A program made the translations under genes and the position numbers. DNA of 64,000 nt, taken from NCBI RefSeq assembly GCF_000340905.1, contig NC_020284.1, positions 496,001-560,000 of the forward strand. Direction: 5' to 3'. Positions 51,630 through 62,807 of this stretch are shown here, piece by piece. The stretch's first letter is position 1. The number at the start of each line of letters is the position of its first letter. Under the pieces are notes generated by a model. It was given only the letters and a program-made list of their open reading frames with translations, made no database searches and had not been told where the DNA came from. This stretch comes from Candidatus Kinetoplastibacterium galatii TCC219 (GTDB taxonomy: Bacteria > Pseudomonadota > Gammaproteobacteria > Burkholderiales > Burkholderiaceae_B).

Positions 51630-52267
51630 TTATTGTCCCCATCTTTCAAAATCGCTTTATATACTGAAGAATTATCACTATTTTTGGGAAATTTAGCAAA
51701 TACCAAACGATCTTTACTATCAGCTAATAATGCAATATTTATATTATTCTGTACTTTTTTATCTTCTCTATTTCTTAAGTTCAATACAATAGCTGCAATC
51801 ATACCTACCAGTAATATTAAAGCACATATTTCTATTGCAAAAATATAGTCCCTATAAATCGATAATCCTATAGCCATAGGTGTACCAGTGCTTTCATGAA
51901 AACATGAACTACAACTTCCCCACTTTCCATAAAATACTACAGAAATCTCTATTATAATTAAAATACCTATCAAAACCCCAGAAAAAACATAAGGTTTAAA
52001 TATATTTTCTTTATTGCTGTCTTTATATTTACTATCTATCATCATAACTACAAATAGAAACAAAACCATAACAGCACCAACATAGACCAATATAAGCAAC
52101 AGAGAAAGAAACTCTGCTCCCAACATCATCCATAGCATTGCAACATTCACAAAAACCAATATTAAATACAATACAGAAACTACAGGGTTACTAGCAAAAA
52201 CAACACATAGTGATGCTATTAAAGTTATAGAAGATAACGAATAAAAAAGAAATGTAGTAAAAGTCAT
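51626..52267 (-). CDS. nuoJ: NADH-quinone oxidoreductase subunit J
   Basis: A 213-residue membrane subunit with five predicted helices; the conserved [17 protein letters not shown] helix is clear. The C-terminal tail after about 170 is polar. The stop overlaps the nuoK start by 4 bases, and nuoI lies 18 bp upstream. Confidence 0.95.
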   Translation of the reverse strand: MTFTTFLFYSLSSITLIASLCVVFASNPVVSVLYLILVFVNVAMLWMMLGAEFLSLLLILVYVGAVMVLFLFVVMMIDSKYKDSNKENIFKPYVFSGVLIGILIIIEISVVFYGKWGSCSSCFHESTGTPMAIGLSIYRDYIFAIEICALILLVGMIAAIVLNLRNREDKKVQNNINIALLADSKDRLVFAKFPKNSDNSSVYKAILKDGDNK

Positions 52268-52285
52268 CTTAAAATCCAGAATAAA

Positions 52286-52774
52286 TCATCGATAGGAAGC
52301 ATCTTCAGCTATTCTAATAGCTATATCAGATTCGTATTTATCACCTATAGCTAACAACATCTCTTTTGTGAAATATAAATCACCTTGTTTTTCTCCATGA
52401 TACTCATGAATATGAGTTTCAACTATTGAATCCACTGGACAACTTTCTTCACAAAAACCACAAAAAATACACTTTGTTAAGTCTATATCATACCTAGTGG
52501 TACGACGAGAACCATCAGATCGTTGCTCAGACTCTATACTAATAGCCATGGCAGGACAAACAGCCTCACACAGTTTACAAGCTATGCAGCGTTCTTCACC
52601 ATCTTCGTAACGTCTAAGTGCATGAAGACCCCTAAATCTTGGAGATTTAGGTGTCTTTTCATAAGGATATATTAAAGTAACCTTACGCCTAAAAAAATAC
52701 TTCCCTGTAAGTAGCATACCTTTAAAAAATTCATACAACAAGAAACTACTGAAAAAATTCTTAATAGATGACAT
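52286..52774 (-). CDS. nuoI: NADH-quinone oxidoreductase subunit I
   Basis: A 162-residue subunit carrying two 4Fe-4S clusters (N6a and N6b): Cys63, 66, 69, 73 in [12 protein letters not shown] and Cys102, 105, 108, 112 in [12 protein letters not shown]. It passes electrons along the peripheral arm toward NuoB. It starts 25 bp after nuoH. Confidence 0.97.
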   Translation of the reverse strand: MSSIKNFFSSFLLYEFFKGMLLTGKYFFRRKVTLIYPYEKTPKSPRFRGLHALRRYEDGEERCIACKLCEAVCPAMAISIESEQRSDGSRRTTRYDIDLTKCIFCGFCEESCPVDSIVETHIHEYHGEKQGDLYFTKEMLLAIGDKYESDIAIRIAEDASYR

Positions 52775-52799
52775 ATAATTGCTCTAGATATAATATAAA

Positions 52800-53876
52800 T
52801 CAATACCAAATATTCCAAGGTGTTCTAATCCATATAGCTACAAAAATCAACCAAATACCAGTCACTGGTATAAATATTTTCCATCCCAATCTCATTATTT
52901 GATCATATCTATACCTAGGAAAAGTAGATCTAAACCAAATAAATAATGAAACTATAAAAAAAGTCTTCAGCCATAACCATACCCATCCAGGTATGAGTGT
53001 AAATGGAATAAAATTCAGTGGTGACAACCACCCTCCTAAAAACATTATGGAAGCCAGACTAGACAAAAGAATCATATTTGCATATTCTGCAAGAAAAAAT
53101 ATTGCAAATGCAACACCAGAATATTCGACCATATGCCCTGCAACAATCTCGGACTCACCTTCTACAACATCAAATGGATGTCTGTTTGTCTCAGCAACAG
53201 CAGATATAACATATACTATGAACAAAGGAAATAAAGGCAACCAGTTCCAAGATAGAAAAGCAAGTCCTTTATCAAAAAACCAACCTTTATTCTGAGAAAT
53301 AACTATATCAGTCATGTTTAAACTTTTAGAAACCATTAAAACGACAACCATTATAAAACTTACAGCTAGCTCATATGATATCATCTGTGCTGATGCTCTT
53401 AATGAGCCTAACAAAGCATATTTAGAATTCGAAGCCCATCCTGCTATCACTACGCCATAAACACCTATAGAAGTAATAGCCATAACATACAAAAGACCAG
53501 CATTAATATTTGCTAAAACAATTTCAGGTCCAAAAGGGATAACAGCCCAAGCAGCCAGAGCAGGCATTAGAGTTATAACCGGTGATACAAGAAATAAGAT
53601 TTTATTAGACTGAGAAGGTATAACTATTTCTTTAGTAATTAATTTAATTACATCTGCAAATGGTTGTAGAAGACCCTTAAAACCAACACGTGTAGGTCCT
53701 AGACGCACATGCATAGCACCAATCATCTTCCTTTCCCAATATGTGAGATAGGCAACACAAAGAATAAGTGGAAGAACTATACATATTATCTTTATAAGAG
53801 TGCTGAAAGCTATAAACAAATTATCACCAAGAAACTCCATTCCTTTATTTTCTATGAATGACCACAGATTTGACAT
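52800..53876 (-). CDS. nuoH: NADH-quinone oxidoreductase subunit H
   Basis: A 358-residue membrane subunit that forms part of the quinone-binding chamber. About eight helices are visible; [18 protein letters not shown], the [21 protein letters not shown] loop and [13 protein letters not shown] are the conserved quinone-site segments. Its ATG overlaps the nuoG stop by one base. Confidence 0.96.
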   Translation of the reverse strand: MSNLWSFIENKGMEFLGDNLFIAFSTLIKIICIVLPLILCVAYLTYWERKMIGAMHVRLGPTRVGFKGLLQPFADVIKLITKEIVIPSQSNKILFLVSPVITLMPALAAWAVIPFGPEIVLANINAGLLYVMAITSIGVYGVVIAGWASNSKYALLGSLRASAQMISYELAVSFIMVVVLMVSKSLNMTDIVISQNKGWFFDKGLAFLSWNWLPLFPLFIVYVISAVAETNRHPFDVVEGESEIVAGHMVEYSGVAFAIFFLAEYANMILLSSLASIMFLGGWLSPLNFIPFTLIPGWVWLWLKTFFIVSLFIWFRSTFPRYRYDQIMRLGWKIFIPVTGIWLIFVAIWIRTPWNIWY

Positions 53877-56224
53877 TATAAACGCTCCACATTAAGAGTA
53901 CAGAACGAACTACCTAATGAAGAAGTGCTCTCAAATCCAGCAGAAATATGCAAAACACCATCTGGAACACAATTATCGATTAATATTTTTATCTTTAATT
54001 TTCCAGAATTACTTGAAACCATAACCTCTTCATTCTCATTCAAACTCAATAAACTCATAGATCTCGTATTCATCCTAAGAAACGGTTCTTTAGATGAAGA
54101 TGTTTCTTGCAAAGGTATAGAGTGCCTGACTATACAATCAGATCTATAAATGGGAATATCTGCCAATCTTTCAAAACTTTGTTTTGGATTACCTAAGCCA
54201 AGACTTGAATTTGTAGAATTTGATAATCTGTTGTTAAAATTCTCGTCCAATATAGAATTTTTTAATGAATCAAAATCTTTGTGCTTTAATACTGGAAACC
54301 CTAATAGGGATGATAATTCACCAATTACTTTCCATGCTGGTCTTGTTAATCCTAAAGGAGGAACAACACTTTTAAAACTTTGAAAAATACCTTGAGAGTT
54401 AATAAATGAACCTGATGTTTCTGTAAAAGGAGATATTGGCAACATTAAATCAGCCCATTTCATTGCCTGAGAAGCATATGATACAAAAGCTACATTGAAC
54501 TCAGCCTCAGATAAAGATTTCATAGATAATGGTCCGTTGTCTGTATCTAACAATGGATCAAAATGCATTATTAAATATGACTTAAGAGGTTTTTCAAACA
54601 TCTGCAAAACATTTTTACCACCATTTTTAGGTATAAAACCAGCTAAGTAGCCACCTAATGCGTTAGCTCCAAATGTTAAAAAACCTAACTTTGCTCCTAC
54701 TAATCTTGAAACCCCATATGAGTTTGCAAATGCTGTAGAGGCATCTGGCATAGAAACGGTAGTGTTACCCAAAAATATAGCATGTTTACCGCTACAAACA
54801 AGGCTATTTGCTATGTTTTCAATTTCATTATCTATAATATAGTCTTTTAATCCAATAAACTCTTCAGGTATTTTTTTTCCTTGAATTCTGGAAATTGCTA
54901 CATACAACTTTGCTATAGTAAATGTTATTTCAGAAGGTTTAACGCTAATCCTACCACTAACATTCATTAATTGATCAGAAGCATAACTATCTATAATAAA
55001 AATCTTAGATCCATTCTTGGAAATTTGTCTAAACCTTTGAGCAAGCAAAGGATGATCTTTTCTTAAAAAAGAACCAATTATAACTACAACATCCAATTCT
55101 TCTATCTCTTTCATGGATAAACCAAGCCAAGGAATACCATCTAAAGAATTGTCAAAATTGAAATCTGTTTGCCTAAGTCTAAAATCTGTATTATTAGAAC
55201 CAAGCATTCTTAGCATTTCTCCAAACAGAAAGTATTCTTCTAATGTAGAATACTCTGAAGTTAAAGCTCCAATCTCATGAGCACCATAAGACTCCTTAAT
55301 TCTAATTAGCTCTTTAGACACTTTAACCAAAGCATCTTGCCAAGATATCTCATGCCAATTTCCACTATCATCCTTTATCATAGGAGCTGATAGTCTATCA
55401 TTACTATTTAAACCATCATATGAAAAACGATCCCTATCACTTATCCAACATTCATTAATATTTTCAACTTCAAAAGGGACAACACGCATAACCTTATCTC
55501 TTTTAACTTGAATAATTAGATTAGTTCCTAAGCTATCGTGCGGACTAATTGACTTGCGACGAGCCAGTTCCCAGTTTCTTGCAGAAAATCTAAATGGTTT
55601 AGATGTTAAAGCTCCTACAGGACAAATATCTATCATATTTCCTGATAATTCTGATTCTATAGACCGACCAAGAAAAGATGTTATTTCTGATTTTTCACCA
55701 CGATTTATCATTCCAAGTTCAACTACACCTGCAATTTCTTCTCCAAAACGGACACATCTTGTACAATGTATACATCTACTCATTTCTGAAGCAGATATTA
55801 ATGGACCTAAATTTTTTTGAAAAACAACTCGTTTTTCTTCTTTATACCTTGAATGTGATGATCCATAACCAACAGCCAAATCCTGCAATTGACACTCACC
55901 ACCTTTATCACATACTGGACAATCAAGTGGGTGATTAATCAATAAAAATTCCATAACAGATTTTTGCGCATCTTTTACTTTCTTTGAATTGGTATGAACA
56001 ACCATTCCATCAGTAACAACAGTAGAACATGCTGGTAAAGCCTTAGGAGCTTTTTCTACTTCTACCAAACACATACGACAATTAGCTGCAATTGACAATT
56101 TCTTGTGATAGCAAAAATGCGGCACATAACAACCTACACTTTGCGTAGCTTGTATTAATTTGCTACCCTTTGGAACACTTACCTTCTTACCATCGACAAT
56201 TATATCAACCATTTGCTTTTCCAT
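53876..56224 (-). CDS. nuoG: NADH-quinone oxidoreductase subunit G
   Basis: A 782-residue Fe-S subunit. N-terminal ligands are a 2Fe-2S set (Cys38, 49, 52, 66), a His98/Cys102/Cys105/Cys111 set for 4Fe-4S, and Cys151, 154, 157 with a later cysteine in DICPVGAL. The C-terminal two thirds form a molybdopterin-oxidoreductase-like domain that is non-catalytic in complex I. It follows nuoF by 3 bp. Confidence 0.95.
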   Translation of the reverse strand: MEKQMVDIIVDGKKVSVPKGSKLIQATQSVGCYVPHFCYHKKLSIAANCRMCLVEVEKAPKALPACSTVVTDGMVVHTNSKKVKDAQKSVMEFLLINHPLDCPVCDKGGECQLQDLAVGYGSSHSRYKEEKRVVFQKNLGPLISASEMSRCIHCTRCVRFGEEIAGVVELGMINRGEKSEITSFLGRSIESELSGNMIDICPVGALTSKPFRFSARNWELARRKSISPHDSLGTNLIIQVKRDKVMRVVPFEVENINECWISDRDRFSYDGLNSNDRLSAPMIKDDSGNWHEISWQDALVKVSKELIRIKESYGAHEIGALTSEYSTLEEYFLFGEMLRMLGSNNTDFRLRQTDFNFDNSLDGIPWLGLSMKEIEELDVVVIIGSFLRKDHPLLAQRFRQISKNGSKIFIIDSYASDQLMNVSGRISVKPSEITFTIAKLYVAISRIQGKKIPEEFIGLKDYIIDNEIENIANSLVCSGKHAIFLGNTTVSMPDASTAFANSYGVSRLVGAKLGFLTFGANALGGYLAGFIPKNGGKNVLQMFEKPLKSYLIMHFDPLLDTDNGPLSMKSLSEAEFNVAFVSYASQAMKWADLMLPISPFTETSGSFINSQGIFQSFKSVVPPLGLTRPAWKVIGELSSLLGFPVLKHKDFDSLKNSILDENFNNRLSNSTNSSLGLGNPKQSFERLADIPIYRSDCIVRHSIPLQETSSSKEPFLRMNTRSMSLLSLNENEEVMVSSNSGKLKIKILIDNCVPDGVLHISAGFESTSSLGSSFCTLNVERL

Positions 56225-56227
56225 AAC

Positions 56228-57595
56228 CTACAAATATTTTGACACCAAACATGATTTATGTTTAATGTGATGCTCAAACTCAGGTTTAAAATGTTTTAAA
56301 AAACTGATTACGGGCATAGCAGCAGCATCACCCAAAGCACAAATAGTGCGACCCATGATATTATTAGCAATCGAATCAAGCAACTCTAAATCTTCAGAAT
56401 TACCTTTACCGTTTTCTATACGATCTAATACTCTATAAATCCAACCAGTACCTTCCCTACAAGGAGTGCACTGCCCACAACTTTCTTCATAATAAAAGTA
56501 AGATAATCTTAGCAAAGACTTGACCATACAACGTGTATCATCTAATACAATTATCGCTCCAGACCCTAACATAGATCCAGCCTTAGAGATGGAATCATAG
56601 TCCATATCTAAATTCATTATGATATCAGCAGGCAGTACAGGTGAACTAGATCCGCCAGGGATAACAGCCTTTAATTTATTACTATTACTAACACCACCAG
56701 CCAATTCTAAAATTTTTGCAAAAGGCGTACCCAAAGGAACCTCGTAATTTCCTGGCAATATAACATCTCCGCTAATAGAGAATATTTTAGTGCCACCATT
56801 ATTTGGTTTTCCTATTTCTAGATACTTATCACCACCATTTAATATTATCCAAGGGACAGCCGCAAATGTTTCTGTATTATTTATAGTAGTAGGTTTACCA
56901 TATAAACCATTATTAGCAGGAAAAGGAGGTTTAAAACGAGGCTGACCCTTCTTACCCTCCAAAGATTCTAATAGTGCTGTTTCTTCACCACATATATAAG
57001 CACCATAGCCATGAGCCGCATACAAGTGGAAACTGAAATTTTGATTTAAGATATGCTCACCTAGAAATCCAGCTCTCATAGCCTCATCAATAGCAAATTC
57101 AAAACGCTTGTAAACGTCGAAAATCTCACCATGTATATAGTTATAACCAACGCTTATTCTCATAGAATAAGCTGCTATTATCATGCCTTCTATAACTATA
57201 TGAGGATTGAATCTCAATATATCACGATCCTTAAATGTACCTGGTTCACCCTCATCAGAATTGCATACAAGATATTTTTGATCATTAATACCAGATGGCA
57301 TAAAACTCCATTTCAAGCCCGTAGGAAAACCAGCACCACCACGACCACGTAATCCAGAAGATTTTATTTCCTTTATAACATCTTCTGGAGATATTTTGTT
57401 TTTTAGTATTTTTTCAAGAGCTTTGTAACCACCTCGATTTAGATAGTCACACAATTTCCAATTATCACCGCTAATTCCATTAAAAATTTGAGGGGAAATA
57501 TGTCTATCGTGCAAACAAGTAGAACTGGAAGCATTCTCTCCTAAGTAAGGAGTTAAACCATTGTCAAAGTTTTTTAGAAAATCAGATACGATCAT
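56228..57595 (-). CDS. nuoF: NADH-quinone oxidoreductase subunit F
   Basis: A 455-residue subunit with the NADH site, FMN and cluster N3. The [24 protein letters not shown] loop, the [16 protein letters not shown] segment and [12 protein letters not shown] with a later cysteine for N3 are present. It lies 5 bp after nuoE. Confidence 0.97.
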   Translation of the reverse strand: MIVSDFLKNFDNGLTPYLGENASSSTCLHDRHISPQIFNGISGDNWKLCDYLNRGGYKALEKILKNKISPEDVIKEIKSSGLRGRGGAGFPTGLKWSFMPSGINDQKYLVCNSDEGEPGTFKDRDILRFNPHIVIEGMIIAAYSMRISVGYNYIHGEIFDVYKRFEFAIDEAMRAGFLGEHILNQNFSFHLYAAHGYGAYICGEETALLESLEGKKGQPRFKPPFPANNGLYGKPTTINNTETFAAVPWIILNGGDKYLEIGKPNNGGTKIFSISGDVILPGNYEVPLGTPFAKILELAGGVSNSNKLKAVIPGGSSSPVLPADIIMNLDMDYDSISKAGSMLGSGAIIVLDDTRCMVKSLLRLSYFYYEESCGQCTPCREGTGWIYRVLDRIENGKGNSEDLELLDSIANNIMGRTICALGDAAAMPVISFLKHFKPEFEHHIKHKSCLVSKYL

Positions 57596-57600
57596 AAAAA

Positions 57601-58092
57601 TTACTCTCCAGATTCTTTTTTAAGAGTATCTATAAGAAGATCAACTTTTTCTTCTGTCATTTTAATACACATATGCTTATTATTTATTAATATGACAGGA
57701 GCATCACCACAAGCTCCTGCACACTCACTTTCTAACAAAGTAAAACTATGATCAGGAGTAGTCTCATGAAAATCTATACCTAGCTTATTTTTTAAATAAT
57801 TTGCTACTATCACACTACCACGAAGAGCACATGGCAAATTCGTACAAATTGAAATTTTGTTTTTGCATTTATGTTCTGTATTGAACATATTATAGAAGGT
57901 AGCTACTTCTTGAGCTACAATAGGAGGTATGCCTATATACGATGCAACCTCCTCTATAATTTCTGGAGATAACCAAGAGTTTTCTTCTTGAGCTATAGCT
58001 AGGGCTGCTATTAATGATGATTGACGTTTATCTTCTGGATATTTAGACAATTCCGAGTCAATTTTCTGATAAGATTGTTCTGAAAGCAACAT
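57601..58092 (-). CDS. nuoE: NADH-quinone oxidoreductase subunit E
   Basis: A 163-residue thioredoxin-like subunit with a 2Fe-2S cluster (N1a): Cys83 and Cys88 in CTNLPC, and Cys124 and Cys128 in ECAGAC. The N-terminal helical bundle precedes it. It lies between nuoD (39 bp) and nuoF (5 bp). Confidence 0.96.
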   Translation of the reverse strand: MLLSEQSYQKIDSELSKYPEDKRQSSLIAALAIAQEENSWLSPEIIEEVASYIGIPPIVAQEVATFYNMFNTEHKCKNKISICTNLPCALRGSVIVANYLKNKLGIDFHETTPDHSFTLLESECAGACGDAPVILINNKHMCIKMTEEKVDLLIDTLKKESGE

Positions 58093-58131
58093 AAGCTGTA
58101 TATTTATTTAATAAAGATAAAAATATTAGAA

Positions 58132-59388
58132 TCAACGATCTATTTCGCCAAACACAATATCCTGAGTTCCAATAATAGTAACAACATCAGCAAGCATATG
58201 ACCACTGGACATTTCTTCTAACGACTGTAGATGAGAGAACCCAGGAGCTCGAATTTTAATCCTGTAAGGTTTGTTAGCGCCATCTGATAATATATATATA
58301 CCAAACTCGCCTTTAGGATGCTCGACTGCTGAATACACTTCACCAACAGGTAAATGAAATCCCTCACTAAAAAACTTAAAATGATGGATTAATTCCTCCA
58401 TTCCTGATTTTATTTCTGATCGCTTAGGCGGAGAGAACTTACAACTATCTATCATAACTGGACCAGGATTATTTCTAAGCCATTGAATACATTGACTTAT
58501 AATTTTATTACTCTCTCTCATTTCTGCAATCCTGACCAAATAACGATCATAACAATCACCATTGAGTCCTATTGGCACATCAAAATCTAATTCAGAATAA
58601 ACCTCATATGGCTGAGTCTTTCTTATATCCCACTCAACCCCAGACCCGCGTAGCATTGGCCCTGAAAAACCTAATTCCTTAGCTCTTTCTGGACTCACAA
58701 CCCCTATACCAACAAGACGTTGTTTCCATATGCGATTATCTGTCAATAGAGTCTCGTATTCATCAATACACACAGGAAATCTAACTGTAAAATCTTCTAT
58801 AAAATCAAGCAAAGATCCTTCCCTATTCTTATTCATATAAAGAAAATCTTTATTGCTACGCACCTTTTTTGATGATTTCTGATATTTAGGCATATTATCA
58901 GGTAAATCTCTATAAACCCCACCAGGTCTATAGTAGGCAGCATGCATTCTTGCCCCTGAAACAGCCTCATAACAATCCATCAAATCTTCTCTTTCACGAA
59001 AAGCATAAAGAAATACAGCCATAGCCCCAACATCAAGAGCATGAGATCCTAACGACATTAAATGATTCAGTATTCTGGTAATTTCATCAAACATTACACG
59101 GATATATTTAGCTCTCAAGGGAACATCAATACCTAACATTTTCTCTATTGCCATAACATAAGCATGTTCATTACACATCATAGACACGTAATCAAGCCTA
59201 TCCATATAAGGCAGTCCCTGAATATACGTTTTGCTTTCCATTAGTTTTTCAGTCGCTCTGTGTAACAATCCTATATGAGGATCAGCTCGACAGACAACCT
59301 CGCCATCCAGCTCTAAAATTAAGCGCAAAACACCATGAGCAGCAGGATGCTGAGGACCAAAGTTCAATGTATAAGTTTTAATATCCAT
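58132..59388 (-). CDS. nuoD: NADH-quinone oxidoreductase subunit D
   Basis: A 418-residue subunit that forms the quinone site with Nuo[16 protein letters not shown] at the N-terminus, the [14 protein letters not shown] stretch and the C-terminal [18 protein letters not shown] are diagnostic. It is encoded separately from nuoC (12 bp apart), as usual in betaproteobacteria and unlike the fused enterobacterial nuoCD. Confidence 0.97.
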   Translation of the reverse strand: MDIKTYTLNFGPQHPAAHGVLRLILELDGEVVCRADPHIGLLHRATEKLMESKTYIQGLPYMDRLDYVSMMCNEHAYVMAIEKMLGIDVPLRAKYIRVMFDEITRILNHLMSLGSHALDVGAMAVFLYAFREREDLMDCYEAVSGARMHAAYYRPGGVYRDLPDNMPKYQKSSKKVRSNKDFLYMNKNREGSLLDFIEDFTVRFPVCIDEYETLLTDNRIWKQRLVGIGVVSPERAKELGFSGPMLRGSGVEWDIRKTQPYEVYSELDFDVPIGLNGDCYDRYLVRIAEMRESNKIISQCIQWLRNNPGPVMIDSCKFSPPKRSEIKSGMEELIHHFKFFSEGFHLPVGEVYSAVEHPKGEFGIYILSDGANKPYRIKIRAPGFSHLQSLEEMSSGHMLADVVTIIGTQDIVFGEIDR

Positions 59389-59400
59389 TATATTTTCATA

Positions 59401-60033
59401 TTACTCATTATAGTATGATGCTTCACGAATAATCCTAGGTGTTATTTCTCTCTCTTCTATAGTTAACCTTTGATATATGACCTTCTTTTTCTCATTGTCA
59501 TAACGCATTTCGACGTTTCCAGACAATGGAAAATCTTTTCTAAAAGGATGACCTATAAATCCATAATCAGTTAATATTCTACGTAAATCAGGATGTCCAC
59601 TAAAAACAATACCAAACAAATCAAACGCCTCACGCTCAAACCATAAGAAACCAGGCCAACAACTGACTAGTGATTGTACAGAAGGACGATCGTCACTAGA
59701 AGCCCAAGTTCTAATTCGTAAACGCAAATTATTTTTTATAGACAGAACATGAGCAACTACAGCAAAACGTTTTTTGCTTTCTCTAGGGACAACACTATAA
59801 GCATCATTCAAATTAGACTTCCCCCAAGAAAGATAATCAATCCCGCATAAATCTATGCATGAATCGAAACAGAACCTATCATCATTCTTTAGGAGTTTAC
59901 AAATAGACAACCAATCCTCATCGAGGATATTCATAGTTAATTCATTATGTTCACAGACTAAATTAACGCGTTCATCAAAAACTTCTATCAAAGAGTTCTT
60001 AAGAACATCCATTTTGTTCATATTATCAAACAT
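59401..60033 (-). CDS. nuoC: NADH-quinone oxidoreductase subunit C
   Basis: A 210-residue hydrophilic subunit. The signature WFEREAFDLFGIVFSGHPDLRRILTDYG segment (split here by positions about 131-160) and the GHPFRKDFPLSG box identify it. It lies 41 bp after nuoB and 12 bp before nuoD. Confidence 0.96.
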   Translation of the reverse strand: MFDNMNKMDVLKNSLIEVFDERVNLVCEHNELTMNILDEDWLSICKLLKNDDRFCFDSCIDLCGIDYLSWGKSNLNDAYSVVPRESKKRFAVVAHVLSIKNNLRLRIRTWASSDDRPSVQSLVSCWPGFLWFEREAFDLFGIVFSGHPDLRRILTDYGFIGHPFRKDFPLSGNVEMRYDNEKKKVIYQRLTIEEREITPRIIREASYYNE

Positions 60034-60074
60034 ACTCTCAATAATTAAAAATGACCTAAAATATACTTAGGGAA

Positions 60075-60548
60075 CTATCTATCTATCCTGTTTCCTGCTC
60101 TAATTTTATTCTGCAGCTGCAAAATACCGTAAATCAAAGCCTCCGCGGTTGGCGGACATCCAGGCACATAAACATCAACAGGGACTATTCTATCACATCC
60201 TCTAACTACAGAATACGAATAATGATAATAACCACCGCCATTAGCGCATGAACCCATTGAAATAACCCACTTTGGCTCAGGCATCTGATCATAGACCTTC
60301 CTAAGAGCTGGAGCCATCTTATTGCAAAGAGTGCCAGCAACTATCATCAAATCAGATTGACGAGGACTTGGCCTATAAAATGTTCCGAATTGATCTAAAT
60401 CATAACGAGCAGCGCTAGCATGCATCATCTCAACAGCACAACATGCTAATCCAAAGGTCATAGGCCAAATTGAACTTGTATTAGCCCATTTTAATACCTT
60501 ATCTGCACTAGTAGTTATAAAACCTTTCTTTAAAATACCTTCTTCCAT
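60075..60548 (-). CDS. nuoB: NADH-quinone oxidoreductase subunit B
   Basis: A 157-residue subunit with cluster N2, the last Fe-S centre before quinone. The adjacent ligands Cys36 and Cys37 ([10 protein letters not shown]), Cys101 ([11 protein letters not shown]) and Cys131 (VPGCPP) are all present. It lies 49 bp after nuoA. Confidence 0.97.
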   Translation of the reverse strand: MEEGILKKGFITTSADKVLKWANTSSIWPMTFGLACCAVEMMHASAARYDLDQFGTFYRPSPRQSDLMIVAGTLCNKMAPALRKVYDQMPEPKWVISMGSCANGGGYYHYSYSVVRGCDRIVPVDVYVPGCPPTAEALIYGILQLQNKIRAGNRIDR

Positions 60549-60597
60549 AGCTGTAATAATCTCTAAGCAATTGCACTACATTAAAACTATTCCCAAT

Positions 60598-60945
60598 CTA
60601 TAGCACCTTTCTTCCATTCATAAAAAAACCTATAAATAATATAAACAGAAATAACATTACAGCTATAAATCCTTCCATACCTATTAAATCTTGCACTATA
60701 GCCCACGGAAATAAGAAAGCAATTTCCAAATCAAACAAAATAAAAAGAATAGCAACTAGATAGTACCGTATATCAAACTGCATTCTTGCATCTCCAAAGT
60801 TCTCAAAACCACACTCATATGGAGACGACTTTTCCTCAGTATATTTTTTAGGGCTTAATAGATAACCAACAAGAAGTAAACCAAGACCTATAATTATAGA
60901 TACTAAAATGAATAGCAAAACCGAAAAATATTGTTGTAAGTTCAT
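60598..60945 (-). CDS. nuoA: NADH-quinone oxidoreductase subunit A
   Basis: A 115-residue subunit with three membrane helices. [22 protein letters not shown] is the conserved loop with the cysteine (split around residues 40-60), followed by [12 protein letters not shown]. The frame extends three codons upstream to a GTG; the ATG at 60945 gives the family-like MNLQQYF start. It heads the nuoA-N operon. In relatives tRNA-Leu precedes it directly; here a porin gene and terminator intervene. Confidence 0.94.
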   Translation of the reverse strand: MNLQQYFSVLLFILVSIIIGLGLLLVGYLLSPKKYTEEKSSPYECGFENFGDARMQFDIRYYLVAILFILFDLEIAFLFPWAIVQDLIGMEGFIAVMLFLFILFIGFFMNGRKVL

Positions 60946-61035
60946 AAAAATCACTTTTAGTTATCCAGTTCTACGATTGTAACATTTACAATTATTTTTT
61001 TCCTAAAAAGATAATACTAGAGATAAAATAAACAC

Positions 61036-61072
61036 AAAACAAAGACCACCCAAAAAGGGTGGTCTTTGTTTT
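61036..61072 (-). terminator. Strong intrinsic terminator of the porin gene
   Basis: A perfect 16-bp stem (61036-61051 with 61057-61072; core CAAAGACCACCC/GGGTGGTCTTTG) with an A5 loop on the plus strand lies 24 nt after the porin stop. The minus-strand transcript ends in a U-run, so it separates porin from nuo transcription. Confidence 0.9.
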
Positions 61073-61095
61073 AATCAACGATTAGCTCATGAGAA

Positions 61096-62283
61096 CTAGA
61101 AACGATGACGCAAACCTACACCTACTACTTTGCTCTTTGCGCTATACAAAAATGCATAGTCTGACGCATAAGATCCATAAGCATAAAGATTGGTACGTTT
61201 AGAAAGATCATAAGTGTAACCAATACTATACACATTCATAGTATCATTATCACCAGTCAATCTTGCTCCATTTGGTTTTGGATTGGCTGCTACACACTGC
61301 CATGAACCAAATACATTACTAGAGTTTCCTACAGGGGCACTCAATCCAACCATATATGAGTTAGCACAGAAACCATTAGCAAACTCTGTGACTAGACGAC
61401 TTAGGCCAATTAAATCACGGTAACCAGCTACATTAAGAGCACCCATCCATCCATCTATGGTTCTTGCATATGCCATAGAAACTTTAGCTACTTCAAAATC
61501 ATATGATCCACCGATAACATAAGAACGAGGACTTACATCAAAGTAAGTATCACGAGCTACGCGTCTTTTAGAACCATTCACACCATCATAAGAAAAAGCA
61601 GCTGTCAAAGGACCATTACTATAACGCACACCAGCAGTTATAGCTCTATCGTTTTCTGCAGTTCTCCAATTAGAAGCTTCTTCTGCAGAAAATGCATTGT
61701 TAACTGTAACACAATTAGTATCAGCAATTCTAGTATCTACACAGAAAGAATAACCGATACCGAAATCAAATCCATTATAAGAAGGAGTTTGATACATAAC
61801 CATGTTATCGTAGCGAAGAGCATTGGTAGGACCTATCCCCATACCCATGCTAGCTTGCTCAAATCCAGAATGGAAAGGATCTATACTAGAAAAATATTTA
61901 CTAGATACATTTGTCTGGCGTCCTAAGTCAATTCGACCCCAGGAATCGCTGGCTAGACCAACTGTAGCTTGTCTTCCGAAAACACGACGTGTTTGTAAAC
62001 CATCACCATTCCCAGAGTTAAAACCACCTTCCAAAACGAATTCAGCACGAAGCCCGGATGACAGATCCTCAGAACCTTTAAGACCCCAATGAGATCCACT
62101 TTGGGCGCCTGATACTGGACCAACACGACTAATCTCATGCCTTACTCCACGAAAATCACGGACTTCAACAGAATTTACATTTATGCCTGTATCAACTGTT
62201 CCGTATAAGTTCACAGATGTTTCTGCCTGAGCAACACTAGCAAAACTAGTAACTAAAGCAGCAGCGAGCAGAGTTTTTTTCAT
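61096..62283 (-). CDS. Gram-negative general porin
   Basis: A 395-residue outer-membrane porin of the betaproteobacterial OmpC/Omp32-like family. The signal peptide MKKTLLAAALVTSFASVAQA (1-20) is followed by ETSVNLYGTVDTGIN, the standard first strand, and the chain ends in GVGLRHRF with the C-terminal phenylalanine used for Bam recognition. The frame is open upstream to 62334, but the ATG at 62283 starts the signal peptide and GGAG lies about 10 nt ahead. Base composition is visibly more GC-rich than its neighbours, as expected for a highly expressed gene. It sits between tRNA-Leu and nuoA, splitting a synteny found in relatives. Confidence 0.95.
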   Translation of the reverse strand: MKKTLLAAALVTSFASVAQAETSVNLYGTVDTGINVNSVEVRDFRGVRHEISRVGPVSGAQSGSHWGLKGSEDLSSGLRAEFVLEGGFNSGNGDGLQTRRVFGRQATVGLASDSWGRIDLGRQTNVSSKYFSSIDPFHSGFEQASMGMGIGPTNALRYDNMVMYQTPSYNGFDFGIGYSFCVDTRIADTNCVTVNNAFSAEEASNWRTAENDRAITAGVRYSNGPLTAAFSYDGVNGSKRRVARDTYFDVSPRSYVIGGSYDFEVAKVSMAYARTIDGWMGALNVAGYRDLIGLSRLVTEFANGFCANSYMVGLSAPVGNSSNVFGSWQCVAANPKPNGARLTGDNDTMNVYSIGYTYDLSKRTNLYAYGSYASDYAFLYSAKSKVVGVGLRHRF

Positions 62284-62645
62284 ATAAAAAATCTCCAATA
62301 ATTTGAGTGACAAGAGTGACACATAATTACACACAACACAAATCCCAAATCCAGTAAGTTGAATTCAGAAATATTGCATCAAAATTTAGCTAGACTGGCC
62401 AAAATGTGCAACACAAAAATCAAAGAGCAACACAATGTATGTTGTAACAACACAACATCATGAAACACTATAAACTTTCACTCACAATGTACAGACCAAG
62501 TTAATTAAAAACTAGCCAACCTTAGTCAGTCTATACGAAATAATGCAAATTACAAATTTATAGATTCTAAACTCTTTACAAAAAAACAACAAAACAACAA
62601 ATATCCCAATGAAGAAACAATGTATACATGTTCTCCAATCATTTC
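62284..62645 (-). promoter_or_regulatory. 362-bp upstream region of the porin gene
   Basis: No gene is seen between the porin start and tRNA-Leu. The stretch is unusually rich in repeated octamers (four CAACACAA and three ACAATGTA), and contains a TGTTG-TAA-CAACA palindrome (62440-62452) and an ATGTATACAT palindrome (62620-62629). It probably contains the porin promoter and activator sites. I could not settle on a -35/-10 pair. Confidence 0.5.
62334..62455 (-). repeat. Four copies of CAACACAA, three spaced 19-20 bp
   Basis: Exact CAACACAA (TTGTGTTG on the porin strand) occurs at 62334-62341, 62409-62416, 62428-62435 and 62448-62455. The last three are 19 and 20 bp apart, about two helical turns, as expected for tandem sites of a dimeric activator such as OmpR. 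They lie about 125-172 bp before the porin ATG. Confidence 0.6.
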
Positions 62646-62730
62646 TGGTGCCGACGGCGAGAATCGAACTCGCAAGGCTTTCGCCACTACCCCCTCAAGA
62701 TAGCGTGTCTACCAATTCCACCACGTCGGC
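62646..62730 (-). tRNA. tRNA-Leu (anticodon GAG)
   Basis: An 85-nt class II tRNA. The acceptor stem GCCGACG pairs with CGTCGGC, followed by A and an encoded CCA. The D arm, the anticodon stem CTATC/GGTAG with loop TTGAGGG (anticodon GAG), a long variable arm and the GAGTTCGATTCTC T arm are clear. It reads CUC and CUU. It lies downstream of secG, as in Bordetella-type genomes. Confidence 0.97.
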
Positions 62731-62749
62731 TTAATAAATAGATGTACAA

Positions 62750-62758
62750 ATTCTACCA
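62750..62758 (-). promoter_or_regulatory. Candidate extended -10 promoter of tRNA-Leu
   Basis: TGGTAGAAT on the minus strand is an extended -10 element (TGn plus five of six matches to TATAAT). It is about 20 nt from the tRNA 5' end, giving a short leader. No good -35 is present. Confidence 0.4.
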
Positions 62759-62807
62759 CAATCAGGATTATTCAATAATCAAATTATCCACATTAATATG
62801 ATTATAT

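Noticed and set aside
61953..62138. Open frames inside the porin, nuo, lepA and fab genes on either strand
   Set aside because: They lie within genes whose own frames have full family motifs, have no plausible ribosome-binding sites and no recognisable similarity, so they are shadows.
62766..62780. 15-nt palindrome GATTATTCAATAATC between secG and tRNA-Leu
   Set aside because: A 1-nt centre cannot form a stable RNA hairpin of that size and the sequence is pure AT-rich symmetry; it may be chance.
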